Shown here: positions 34,560 to 47,600 of the stretch, one piece after another
Position numbering within the stretch: position 1 is the first letter of the stretch
Layout: the number at the start of each line of letters is the position of its first letter
NCBI GenBank assembly: GCA_030267565.1
Contig: BRXU01000002.1
Span: 1,488,001-1,552,000 of the forward strand
Source of the DNA: Pleodorina starrii
Taxonomy: Eukaryota > Chlorophyta > Chlorophyceae > Chlamydomonadales > Volvocaceae
DNA: 64,000 nucleotides
Reading direction: 5' to 3'
The notes under the pieces: generated by a model
The model's input: the letters and a program-made list of their open reading frames with translations, nothing else
Databases searched by the model: none
Told to the model about the DNA's origin: nothing
Made by a program: the position numbers and the translations under genes

Positions 34560-36450
34560 TCACCGGCCTACGGGTCACCGGCCTACGGGTCACCGGCCTA
34601 CGGTTCACCGGCCTACGGTTCACCGGCCTACGGGTCAGTGACCTACGGGTCACTGACCTACGGGTCACCGGCCTACGCGTCACCGGCCTACGGGTTAGTG
34701 GCCTACGGGTCACTGGCCTTCGGGTCACCGGCCTACGGGTCACTGACCTACGGGTCACTGGCCTACGGGCCACTGACCTACGGGTCAACGGCCTACGGGT
34801 CAATGACCTACGGGTCACCGGCCTACGTGTCACCGGCCTACGGGTTAGTGGCCTACGGGTCACTAGCTTCGGGTGACCGGCCTACGGGTCACTGGCCTTC
34901 GGGTCACTGGCCTACGGGTCACTGGCCTTCGGGTCGCTGGCCTACGGGTCACTGGCCTACGGGTCACCGGCCTACGGGTCAGTGGCCTACGGGTCACTGA
35001 TCTACGGGTCACCGACCTACGGGTCACCGGCCTACGGTTCACCAGCCTACGTGTCAGTGACCTACAGGTCACTGACCTACGGGTCACCGGCCTACGGGTC
35101 ACCGGCCTACGGTTCACCGGCCTACGGTTCACCGGCCTACGGTTCACCGGCCTACGGGTCAGTGACCTACGGGTCACCGGCCTACGGGTTAGTGGCCTTC
35201 GGGTCAGTGACCTACGGGTCAGTGACCTACGGGTCACTGACCTACGGGTCACCGGCCTACGGGTTAGTGGCCTACGGGTCACTGGCGTTCGGGTCACCGG
35301 CCTACGGGTCACTGACCTACGGGTCACTGGCCTACGGGTCGCTGGCCTACGGGTCACCGGCCTACGGGTCACTGACCTACGGGTCACTGGTCTACGGGTC
35401 ACTGACCTACGGGTCAACGGCCTACGGGTCACTGGCCTAAGGGTCGCTGGGCTACGGGTCACTGGCCTACGGGTCACTGACCTGCGGGTCACCGACCTAC
35501 GGGTCACCGGCCTACGGTTCACCGGCCTACGTGTCAGTGACCTACGGGTCACGACCTACGGGTCACCGGCCTACGGGTCACCGGCCTACGGGTCACCGGC
35601 CTACGGTTCACCGGCCTACGGTTCACCGGCCTACGGGTCAGTGACCTACGGGTCACTGACCTACGGGTCACCGGCCTACGCGTCACCGGCCTACGGGTTA
35701 GTGGCCTACGGGTCACTGGCCTTCGGGTCACCGGCCTACGGGTCACTGACCTACGGGTCACTGGCCTACGGGCCACTGACCTACGGGTCAACGGCCTACG
35801 GGTCACTGACCTACGGGTCACCGGCCTACGTGTCACCGGCCTACGGGTTAGTGGCCTACGGGTCACTAGCTTCGGGTGACCGGCCTACGGGTCACTGGCC
35901 TTCGGGTCACTGGCCTACGGGTCACTGGCCTTCGGGTCGCTGGCCTACGGGTCACTGGCCTACGGGTCACCGGCCTACGGGTCAGTGGCCTACGGGTCAC
36001 TGATCTACGGGTCACCGACCTACGGGTCACCGGCCTACGGTTCACCAGCCTACGTGTCAGTGACCTACAGGTCACTGACCTACGGGTCACCGGCCTACGG
36101 GTCACCGGCCTACGGTTCACCGGCCTACGGTTCACCGGCCTACGGTTCACCGGCCTACGGGTCAGTGACCTACGGGTCACCGGCCTACGGGTTAGTGGCC
36201 TTCGGGTCACCGGCCTACGGGTCAGTGACCTACGGGTCACTGACCTACGGGTCACCGGCCTACGGGTCACCGGCCTACGGGTTAGTGGCCTACGGGTCAC
36301 TGGCGTTCGGGTCACCGGCCTACGGGTCACTGACCAACGGGTCACTGGCCTACGGGTCGCTGGCCTACGGGTCACCGGCCTACGGGTCACTGACATACGG
36401 GTCACTGGCCTTAGGGTCGCTGGCCTACGGGTCACTGGCCTACGGTCACT
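34560..36450. repeat. Higher-order duplication inside the minisatellite, period 1,003 bp
   Basis: Ordered variants from about 34549 recur at about 35552, 1,003 bp later, which is 67 units minus two single-base deletions. The same private deletions (TCAC-GACC at 34549/35552 and CTAGCTTC at about 34866/35870) occur in both copies. Edges are approximate. Confidence 0.75.
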
Positions 36451-37699
36451 GGCCTACGGGTCACCGGCCTTCGGGTCGCTGACCTACGGGTCACTGGCCT
36501 ACGGGTCGCTGACCTACGGGTCACTGGCCTACGGGTCACCGGCCTACGGGTCACTGGCCTACGGGTCACCGGCCTACGGGTCACCGGCCTACGGGTCACT
36601 GGCCTAAGGGTCACCGGCCTAAGGGTCGCTGGCCTACGGGTCACTGGCCTACGGGTCACTGACCTACGGGTCACTGGCCTACGGGTCACTGGCCTAAGGG
36701 TCGCTGGCCTACGGGTCACTGGCCTACGGGTCACCAGCCTACGGGTCAGTGACCTACGGGTCACCAGCCTACGGTTCACCAGCCCACGTGTCAGTGACCT
36801 ACGTGTCAGTGACCTACGGGTCAACGGCCTACGGGTCACCGGCCTACGGTTCACCGGCCTACGGTTCACCGGCCTACGGGTCACTGACCTACGGGTCACT
36901 GACCTACGGGTCACCGGCCTACGGGTCACCGGCCTACGGGATAGTGGCCTACGGGTCACTGGCCTTCGGGTCACCGGCCTACGGGTCACTGGTCTACGGG
37001 TCACTGACCTACGGTTCACCGGCCTACGTGTCAGTGACCTACGGGTCACGACCTACGGGTCACCGGCCTACGGTTCACCAGCCTACGTGTCAGTGACCTA
37101 CAGGTCACTGACCTACGGGTCACCGGCCTACGGGTCACTGACCTACGGGTCACTGGCCTACGGGTCACTGACCTACGGGTCAACAGCCTACGGGTCACTG
37201 ACCTACGGGTCACCGGCCTAAGGGTCGCCGGCCTACGGGTTAGTGGCCTACGGGTCACTGGCCTTCGGGTGACCGGCCTACGGGTCACTGGCCTTCGGGT
37301 CACTGGCCTACGGGTCACTGGCCTTCGGGTCGCTGGCCTACGGGTCACTGGCCTACGGGTCACCGGCCTACGGGTCAGTGGCCTACGGGTCACCGGCCTA
37401 CGGGTCACTGGCCTAAGGGTCACCGGCCTACGGGTCACCGGCCTACGGGTCACTGGCCTACGGGTCACTGGCCTACGGGTCACTGGCCTAAGGGTCACCG
37501 GCCTACGGGTCACCGGCCTACGGATCACTGGCCTACGGGTCACCGGCCTACGGGTCACCGGCCTACGGAACACTGGCCTAAGGGTCACCGGCCTACGGGT
37601 CACCGGCCTACGGGTCACTGACCTACGGGTCACTGACCTACAGGTCACTGGCCTACGGGTCACTGGCCTACGGGTCACTGACCTACGGGTCACCAGCCT

Positions 37700-40600
37700 A
37701 TGGTTCACCAGCCTACGTGTCAGTGACCTACGGGTCACTGACCTACGGGTCACCGGCCTACGGGTCACCGGCCTACGGTTCACCGGCCTACGGGTCAGTG
37801 ACCTACGGGTCACTGGCCTACGGGTCACCGGCCTACGGGTCACTGGCCTTCGGGTCACTGGCCTACGGGTCACTGGCCTTCGGGTCGCTGGCCTACGGGT
37901 CACTGGCCTACGGGTCACCGGCCTACGGGTCAGTGGCCTACGGGTCACCGGCCTAAGGGTCACCGGCCTACGGGTCACCGGCCTACGGATCACTGGCCTA
38001 CGGGTCACTGACCTACGGGTCACTGGCCTAAGGGTCACCAGCCTACGGGTCACCGGCCTACGGGTCACTGGCCTACGGGTCACCGGCCTACGGGTCACTG
38101 GCCTACGGGTCACTGACCTACGGGTCAACGGCCTACGGGTCACTGACCTACGGGTCACTGGCCTACGGGTCACTGACCTACGGGTCACTGACCTACGGGT
38201 CACCGGCCTACGGGTCACCGGCCTACGGTTCACCGGCCTACGGGTCAGTGACCTACGGGTCACTGACCTACGGGTCACCGGCCTATGGGTCACCGGCCTA
38301 CGGGTCACCGGCCTACGGGTCACTGGCCTACGGGTCACCGGCCTACGGGTCACTGGCCTAAGGGTCACCGGCCTACGGGTCACCGGCCTACGGGTCACTG
38401 GCCTACGGGTCACCGGCCTACGGGTCACTGGCCTACGGGTCACTGACCTACGGGTCAACGGCCTACGGGTCACTGACCTACGGGTCACTGGCCTACGGGT
38501 CACTGACCTACGGGTCACTGGCCTACGGGTCACTGACCTACGGGTCACTGGCCTACGGGTCACTGGCCTACGGGTCACTGGCCTTCGGGTCACTGGCCTA
38601 CGGGTCACTGGCCTTCGGGTCGCTGGCCTACGGGTCACTGGCCTACGGGTCACCGGCCTACGGGTCAGTGGCCTACGGGTCACCGGCCTAAGGGTCACCG
38701 GCCTACGGGTCACCGGCCTACGGATCACTGGCCTACGGGTTACTGACCTACGGGTCACCGGCCTACGTGTCACCGGCCTACGGTTCACCGGCCTACGGGT
38801 CAGTGACCTACGGGTCACTGACCTACGGGTCACCGGCCTATGGGTCACCGGCCTTCGGGTCACCGGCCTACGGGTCACTGGCCTACGGGTCACCGGCCTA
38901 CGGGTCACTGACCTACGGGTCACTGGCCTACGGGTCGCTGGCCTACGGGTCACCGGCCTACGGGTCACTGGCCTACGGGTAACTGGTCTACGGGTCACTG
39001 ACCTACGGGTCAACGGCCTACGGGTCACTGGCATAAGGGTCGCTGGCCTACGGGTCACTGGCCTACGGGTCACTGATCTACGGGTCACCGACCTACGGGT
39101 CACCGGCCTACGGTTCACCAGCCTACGTGTCAGTGACCTACGGGTCACTGACCTACGGGTCACCGGCCTACGGGTCACCGGCCTACGGGTCACCGGCCTA
39201 CGGTTCACCGGCCTACGGTTCACCGGCCTACGGGTCAATGACCTACGGGTCACTGACCTACGGGTCACCGGCCTACGGGTCACCGGCCTACGGGTTAGTG
39301 GCCTACGGGTCACTGGCCTTCGGGTCACCGGCCTACGGGTTAGTGGCCTACGGGTCACTGGCCTTCGGGTCACCGGCCTACGGGTCACTGGCCTTCGGGT
39401 CACTGGCCTACGGGTCACTGGCCTTCGGGTCGCTGGCCTACGGGTCACTGGCCTAAGGGTCACCGGCCTACGGGTCACCGGCCTACGGGTCACCGGCCTA
39501 CGGGTCACTGGCCTACGGGTCACCGGCCTACGGGTCACTGGCCTACGGGTGACTGGCCTACGGGTCACTGGCCTTCGGGTCACCGGCCTACGTGTCAGTG
39601 ACCTACGGGTCACCGGCCTACGGTTCACCGGCCTACGGTTCACCGGCCTACGGTTCACCGGCCTACGGGTCAGTGACCTACGGGTCACTGACCTACGGGT
39701 CACCGGCCTACGGGTCACCGCCCTACGGGTTAGTGGCCTACGGGTCACTGGCCTACGGATCACTGGCCTACGGGTCACTGACCTACGGGTCACTGGCCTA
39801 TTGGTCACTGACCTACGGGTCAACGGCCTACGGGTCACTGACCTACGGTTCACCGGCCTACGGTTCACCGGCCTACGGGTCAGTGACCTACGGGTCACTG
39901 ACCTACGGGTCACCGGCCTACGGGTCACCGGCCTACGGGTTAGTGGCCTACGGGTCACTGGCCTTCGGGTCACCGGCCTACGGGTCACTGACCTACGGGT
40001 CACCGGCCTACGGGTCACCGGCCTACGGGTCACTGGCCTACGGGTCACCGGCCTACGGGTCACTGGCCTACGGGTGACTGGCCTACGGGTCACCGGCCTA
40101 CGGGTCACTGGCCTACGGGTCACTGGCCTAAGGGTCACCAACCTACGGGTCACCGGCCTACGGGTCACTGGCCTACGGGTCACTGACCTACGGGTCACTG
40201 GCCTACGGGTCACTGGCCTTCGGGTCGCTGGCCTACGGGTCACTGGCCTACGGGTCACCAGCCTACGGGTCAGTGACCTACGGGTCACCGGCCTACGGGT
40301 CACTGGCCTACGGGTCACCGGCCTACGGGTCACTGGCCTACGGGTCACCGGCCTACGGGTCACCGGCCTACGGGTCACTGGCCTAAGGGTCGCCGGCCTA
40401 CGGGTCACCGGCCTACGGGTCACTGGCCTACGGGTCACTGACCTACGGGTCACTGGCCTACGGGTCACTGGCCTTCGGGTCGCTGGCCTACGGGTCACTG
40501 GCCTACGGGTCGCCAGCCTACGGGTCAGTGACCTACGGGTCACCAGCCTACGGTTCACCAGCCCACGTGTCAGTGACCTACGTGTCAGTGACCTACGGGT

Positions 40601-43600
40601 CACCGGCCTACGGTTCACCGGCCTACGGTTCACCGGCCTACGGTTCACCGGCCTACGGGTCAGTGACCTACGGGTCACTGACCTACGGGTCACCGGCCTA
40701 CGGGTCACTTGCCTACGGGTTAGTGGCCTACGGGTCACTGGCCTACGGATCACTGGCCTACGGGTCACTGACCTACGGGTCACTGGCCTACGGGTCACTG
40801 ACCTACGGGTCAACGGCCTACGGGTCACTGACCTACGGGTCACCGGCCTACGTGTCACCGGCCTACGGGTTAGTGGCCTACGGGTCACTGGCCTTCGGGT
40901 CACCGGCCTACGGGTCACTGGCCTTCGGGTCACTGGCCTACGGGTCACTGGCCTTCGGGTCGCTGGCCTACGGGTCACTGGCCTACGGGTCACCGGCCTA
41001 CGGGTCAGTGGCCTACGGGTCACCGGCCTACGGGTCACCGGCCTACGGGTCACCGGCCTACGGATCACTGGCCTACGGGTCACTGACCTACGGGTCACTG
41101 GCCTAAGGGTCACCGGCCTACGTGTCACCGGCCTGCGGGTAAGTGGCCTACGGGTCACTGGCCTTCGGGTCACCGGCCTACGGGTCACTGGCCTTCGGGT
41201 CACTGGCCTACGGGTCACTGGCCTTCGGGTCGCTGGCCTACGGGTCACTGGCCTACGGGTCACCGGCCTACGGGTCAGTGGCCTACGGGTCACCGGCCTA
41301 AGGGTCACCGGCCTACGGGTCACCGGCCTACGGATCACTGGCCTACGGGTCACTGACCTACGGGTCACTGGCCTAAGGGTCACCAGCCTACGGGTCACCA
41401 GCCTACGGGTCACTGGCCTACGGGTCACCGGCCTACGGGTCACTGGCCTACGGGTCACTGACCTACGGGTCAACGGCCTACGGGTCACTGACCTACGGGT
41501 CACTGGCCTACGGGTCACTGACCTACGGGTCACTGACCTACGGGTCACCGGCCTACGGGTCACCGGCCTACGGTTCACCGGCCTACGGGTCAGTGACCTA
41601 CGGGTCACTGACCTACGGGTCACCGGCCTATGGGTCACCGGCCTACGGGTCACCGGCCTACGGGTCACTGGCCTACGGGTCACCGGCCTACGGGTCACTG
41701 GCCTAAGGGTCACCGGCCTACGGGTCACCGGCCTACGGGTCACTGGCCTACGGGTCACCGGCCTACGGGTCACTGGCCTACGGGTCACTGACCTACGGGT
41801 CAACGGCCTACGGGTCACTGACCTACGGGTCACTGGCCTACGGGTCACTGACCTACGGGTCACTGGCCTACGGGTCACTGACCTACGGGTCACTGGCCTA
41901 CGGGTCACTGACCTACGGGTCAACGGCCTACGGGTCACTGACCTACGGGTCACCGGCCTACGTGTCACCGGCCTACGGGTTAGTGGCCTACGGGTCACTG
42001 GCCTTCGGGTCACCGGCCTACGGGTCACTGGCCTTCGGGTCACTGGCCTACGGGTCACTGGCCTTCGGGTCGCTGGCCTACGGGTCACTGGCCTACGGGT
42101 CACCGGCCTACGGGTCAGTGGCCTACGGGTCACCGGCCTAAGGGTCACCGGCCTACGGGTCACCGGCCTACGGATCACTGGCCTACGGGTCACTGACCTA
42201 CGGGTCACCGGCCTACGTGTCACCGGCCTACGGTTCACCGGCCTACGGGTCAGTGACCTACGGGTCACTGACCTACGGGTCACCGGCCTATGGGTCACCG
42301 GCCTTCGGGTCACCGGCCTACGGGTCACTGGCCTACGGGTCACCGGCCTACGGGTCACTGACCTACGGGTCACTGGCCTACGGGTCGCTGGCCTACGGGT
42401 CACCGGCCTACGGGTCACTGGCCTACGGGTAACTGGTCTACGGGTCACTGACCTACGGGTCAACGGCCTACGGGTCACTGGCATAAGGGTCGCTGGCCTA
42501 CGGGTCACTGGCCTACGGGTCACTGATCTACGGGTCACCGACCTACGGGTCACCGGCCTACGGTTCACCAGCCTACGTGTCAGTGACCTACGGGTCACTG
42601 ACCTACGGGTCACCGGCCTACGGGTCACCGGCCTACGGGTCACCGGCCTACGGTTCACCGGCCTACGGTTCACCGGCCTACGGGTCAATGACCTACGGGT
42701 CACTGACCTACGGGTCACCGGCCTACGGGTCACCGGCCTACGGGTTAGTGGCCTACGGGTCACTGGCCTTCGGGTCACCGGCCTACGGGTTAGTGGCCTA
42801 CGGGTCACTGGCCTTCGGGTCACCGGCCTACGGGTCACTGGCCTTCGGGTCACTGGCGTACGGGTCACTGGCCTTCGGGTCGCTGGCCTACGGGTCACTG
42901 GCCTAAGGGTCACCGGCCTACGGGTCACCGGCCTACGGGTCACCGGCCTACGGGTCACTGGCCTACGGGTCACCGGCCTACGGGTCACTGGCCTACGGGT
43001 GACTGGCCTACGGGTCACTGGCCTTCGGGTCACCGGCCTACGTGTCAGTGACCTACGGGTCACCGGCCTACGGTTCACCGGCCTACGGTTCACCGGCCTA
43101 CGGTTCACCGGCCTACGGGTCAGTGACCTACGGGTCACTGACCTACGGGTCACCGGCCTACGGGTCACCGGCCTACGGGTTAGTGGCCTACGGGTCACTG
43201 GCCTACGGATCACTGGCCTACGGGTCACTGACCTACGGGTCACTGGCCTATTGGTCACTGACCTACGGGTCAACGGCCTACGGGTCACTGACCTACGGGT
43301 CACCGGCCTACGGTTCACCGGCCTACGGGTCAGTGACCTACGGGTCACTGACCTACGGGTCACCGGCCTACGGGTCACCGGCCTACGGGTTAGTGGCCTA
43401 CGGGTCACTGGCCTTCGGGTCACCGGCCTACGGGTCACTGACCTACGGGTCACCGGCCTACGGGTCACCGGCCTACGGGTCACTGGCCTACGGGTCACCG
43501 GCCTACGGGTCACTGGCCTACGGGTGACTGGCCTACGGGTCACCGGCCTACGGGTCACTGGCCTACGGGTCACTGGCCTAAGGGTCACCAACCTACGGGT

Positions 43601-44640
43601 CACCGGCCTACGGGTCACTGGCCTACGGGTCACTGACCTACGGGTCACTGGCCTACGGGTCACTGGCCTTCGGGTCGCTGGCCTACGGGTCACTGGCCTA
43701 CGGGTCACCAGCCTACGGGTCAGTGACCTACGGGTCACCGGCCTACGGGTCACTGGCCTACGGGTCACCGGCCTACGGGTCACTGGCCTACGGGTCACCG
43801 GCCTACGGGTCACCGGCCTACGGGTCACTGGCCTAAGGGTCGCCGGCCTACGGGTCACCGGCCTACGGGTCACTGGCCTACGGGTCACTGACCTACGGGT
43901 CACTGGCCTACGGGTCACTGGCCTTCGGGTCGCTGGCCTACGGGTCACTGGCCTACGGGTCGCCAGCCTACGGGTCAGTGACCTACGGGTCACCAGCCTA
44001 CGGTTCACCAGCCCACGTGTCAGTGACCTACGTGTCAGTGACCTACGGGTCACCGGCCTACGGTTCACCGGCCTACGGTTCACCGGCCTACGGTTCACCG
44101 GCCTACGGGTCAGTGACCTACGGGTCACTGACCTACGGGTCACCGGCCTACGGGTCACTTGCCTACGGGTTAGTGGCCTACGGGTCACTGGCCTACGGAT
44201 CACTGGCCTACGGGTCACTGACCTACGGGTCACTGGCCTACGGGTCACTGACCTACGGGTCAACGGCCTACGGGTCACTGACCTACGGGTCACCGGCCTA
44301 CGTGTCACCGGCCTACGGGTTAGTGGCCTACGGGTCACTGGCCTTCGGGTCACCGGCCTACGGGTCACTGGCCTTCGGGTCACTGGCCTACGGGTCACTG
44401 GCCTACGGGTCACTGGCCTTCGGGTCGCTGGCCTACGGGTCACTGGCCTACGGGTCACCGGCCTACGGGTCAGTGGCCTACGGGTCACCGGCCTACGGGT
44501 CACCGGCCTACGGGTCACCGGCCTACGGATCACTGGCCTACGGGTCACTGACCTACGGGTCACTGGCCTAAGGGTCACCGGCCTACGGGTCACCGGCCTA
44601 CGGGTCACTGGCCTACGGGTCACCGGCCTACAGGTCACTG
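37700..44640. repeat. Higher-order duplication inside the minisatellite, about 3.4 kb, two tandem copies
   Basis: From about 38580 to 41100 the variant order is repeated 3,450 bp (230 units) further on (checked at 38767/42217, 39127/42577, 39541/42991 and 40528/43978). Before about 38300 the offset is 3,345 bp, so seven units were inserted or lost after duplication. Both copies carry the rare GGGTGACTGG unit twice. Confidence 0.8.
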
Positions 44641-47600
44641 GCCTACGGGTCACTGAACCTACGGGTCAACGGCCTACGGGTCACTGACCTACGGGTCACT
44701 GGCCTACGGGTCACTGACCTACGGGTCACTGACCTACGGGTCACCGGCCTACGGGTCACCAACCTACGGTTCACCGGCCTACGGGTCAGTGACCTACGGG
44801 TCACTGACCTACGGGTCACCGGCCTATGGGTCACCGGCCTACGGGTCACCGGCCTACGGGTCACTGGCCTACGGGTCACCGGCCTACGGGTCACTGACCT
44901 ACGGGTCACTGGCCTACGGGTCGCTGGCCTACAGGTCACCGGCCTACGGGTCACTGACCTACGGGTAACTGGTCTACGGGTCACTGACCTACGGGTCAAC
45001 GGCCTACGGGTCACTGGCCTAAGGGTCGCTGGCCTACGGGTCACTGGCCTACGGGTCACTGATCTACGGGTCACCGACCTACGGTTCACCGGCCTACGGT
45101 TCACCAGCCTACGTGTCAGTGACCTACGGGTCACTGACCTACGGGTCACCGGCCTACGGGTCACCGGCCTACGGTTCACCGGCCTACGGTTCACCGGCCT
45201 ACGGGTCAATGACCTACGGGTCACTGACCTACGGGTCACCGGCCTACGGGTCACCGGCCTACGGGTTAGTGGCCTACGGGTCACTGGCCTTCGGGTCACC
45301 GGCCTACGGGTTAGTGGCCTACGGGTCACTGGCCTTCGGGTCACCGGCCTACGGGTCACTGGCCTAAGGGTCACTGGCCTACGGGTCACTGGCCTTCGGG
45401 TCGCTGGCCTACGGGTCACTGGCCTAAGGGTCACCGGCCTACGGGTCACCGGCCTACGGGTCACTGGCCTACGGGTCACTGACCTACGGGTCACTGGCCT
45501 ACGGGTCGCCAGCCTACGGGTCAGTGACCTACGGGTCACCAGCCTACGGTTCACCAGCCCACGTGTCAGTGACCTACGTGTCAGTGACCTACGGGTCACC
45601 GGCCTACGGTTCACCGGCCTACGGTTCACCGGCCTACGGTTCACCGGCCTACGGGTCAGTGACCTACGGGTCACTGACCTACGGGTCACCGGCCTACGGG
45701 TCACCGGCCTACGGGTTAGTGGCCTACGGGTCACTGGCCTACGGATCACTGGCCTACGGGTCACTGACCTACGGGTCACTGGCCTACGGGTCACTGACCT
45801 ACGGGTCAACGGCCTACGGGTCACTGACCTACGGGTCACCGGCCTACGTGTCACCGGCCTACGGGTTAGTGGCCTACGGGTCACTGGCCTTCGGGTCACC
45901 GGCCTACGGGTCACTGGCCTTCGGGTCACTGGCCTACGGGTCACTGGCCTACGGGTCACCGGCCTACGGGTCAGTGGCCTACGGGTCACTGGCCTACGGG
46001 TCACCGGCCTACGGGTCACCGGCCTACGGATCACTGGCCTACGGGTCACTGGCCCACGGGTCACTGACCTACGGGTCACCGGCCTACGGGTCACTGGCCT
46101 ACGGGTCACCGGCCTACGGGTCACTGGCCTACGGGTCACTGGCCTACGGGTCACTGACCTACGGGTCAACGGCCTACGGGTCACTGACCTACGGGTCACT
46201 GGCCTACGGGTCACTGACCTACGGGTCACTGACCTACGGGTCACCGGCCTACGGGTCACCGGCCTACGGTTCACCGGCCTACGGGTCAGTGACCTACGGG
46301 TCACTGACCTACGGGTCACCGGCCTATGGGTCACCGGCCTACGGGTCACCGGCCTACGGGTCACTGACCTACGGGTCACCGGCCTACGGGTCACTGACCT
46401 ACGGGTCACTGGCCTACGGGTCGCTGGCCTACGGGTCACCGGCCTACGGGTCACTGACCTACGGGTCACTGGTCTACGGGTCACTGACCTACGGGTCAAC
46501 GGCCTACGGGTCACTGGCCTAAGGGTCGCTGGCCTACGGGTCACTGGCCTACGGGTCACTGATCTACGGGTCACCGACCTACGGGTCACCGGCCTACGGT
46601 TCACCAGCCTACGTGTCAGTGACCTACGGGTCACTGACCTACGGGTCACCGGCCTACGGGTCACCGGCCTACGGTTCACCGGCCTACGGTTCACCGGCCT
46701 ACGGTTCACCGGCCTACGGGTCAATGACCTACGGGTCACTGACCTACGGGTCACCGGCCTACGGGTCACCGGCCTACGGGTTAGTGGCCTACGGGTCACT
46801 GGCCTTCGGGTCACCGGCCTACGGGTTAGTGGCCTACGGGTCACTGGCCTTCGGGTCACCGGCCTACGGGTCACTGGCCTTCGGGTCACTGGCCTAAGGG
46901 TCACCGGCCTACGGGTCACCGGCCTACGGGTCACTGACCTACGGGTCACTGACCTACGGGTCACCGGCCTACGGGTCACTGGCCTACGGGTCACTGACCT
47001 ACGGGTCACTGGCCTACGGGTCACTGGCCTTCGGGTCGCTGGCCTACGGGTCACTGGCCTACGGGTCACCAGCCTACGGGTCAGTGACCTACGGGTCACT
47101 GACCTACGGGTCACCGGCCTACGGGTCACCGGCCTACGGGCAGTGACCTACGGGTCACTGGCCTAAGGGTCACCGGCCTACGGGTCACCGGCCTACGGGT
47201 CACTGACCTACGGGTCACTGACCTACGGGTCACTGGCCTACGGGTCACTGGCCTTCGGGTCGCTGGCCTACGGGTCACTGGCCTACGGGTCACCAGCCTA
47301 CGGGTCAGTGACCTACGGGTCACCGGCCTACGGGTCACTGGCCTACGGGTCACTGGCCTACGGGTCACCGGCCTACGGGTCACTGGCCTACGGGTCACTG
47401 ACCTACGGGTCACTGACCTACGGGTCACCGGCCTACGGGTCACCGGCCTACGGTTCACCGGCCTACGGGTCAGTGACCTACGGGTCACTGACCTACGGGT
47501 CACCGGCCTATGGGTCACCGGCCTACGGGTCACCGGCCTACGGGTCACTGACCTACGGGTCACCGGCCTACGGGTCACTGACCTACGGGTCACTGGCCTA

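Noticed and set aside
29267..44687. Frames of 1,760-2,535 codons on both strands of the satellite
   Set aside because: Consequence of a stop-free 15-bp unit; both strands open over the same DNA, broken only where rare indels change phase.
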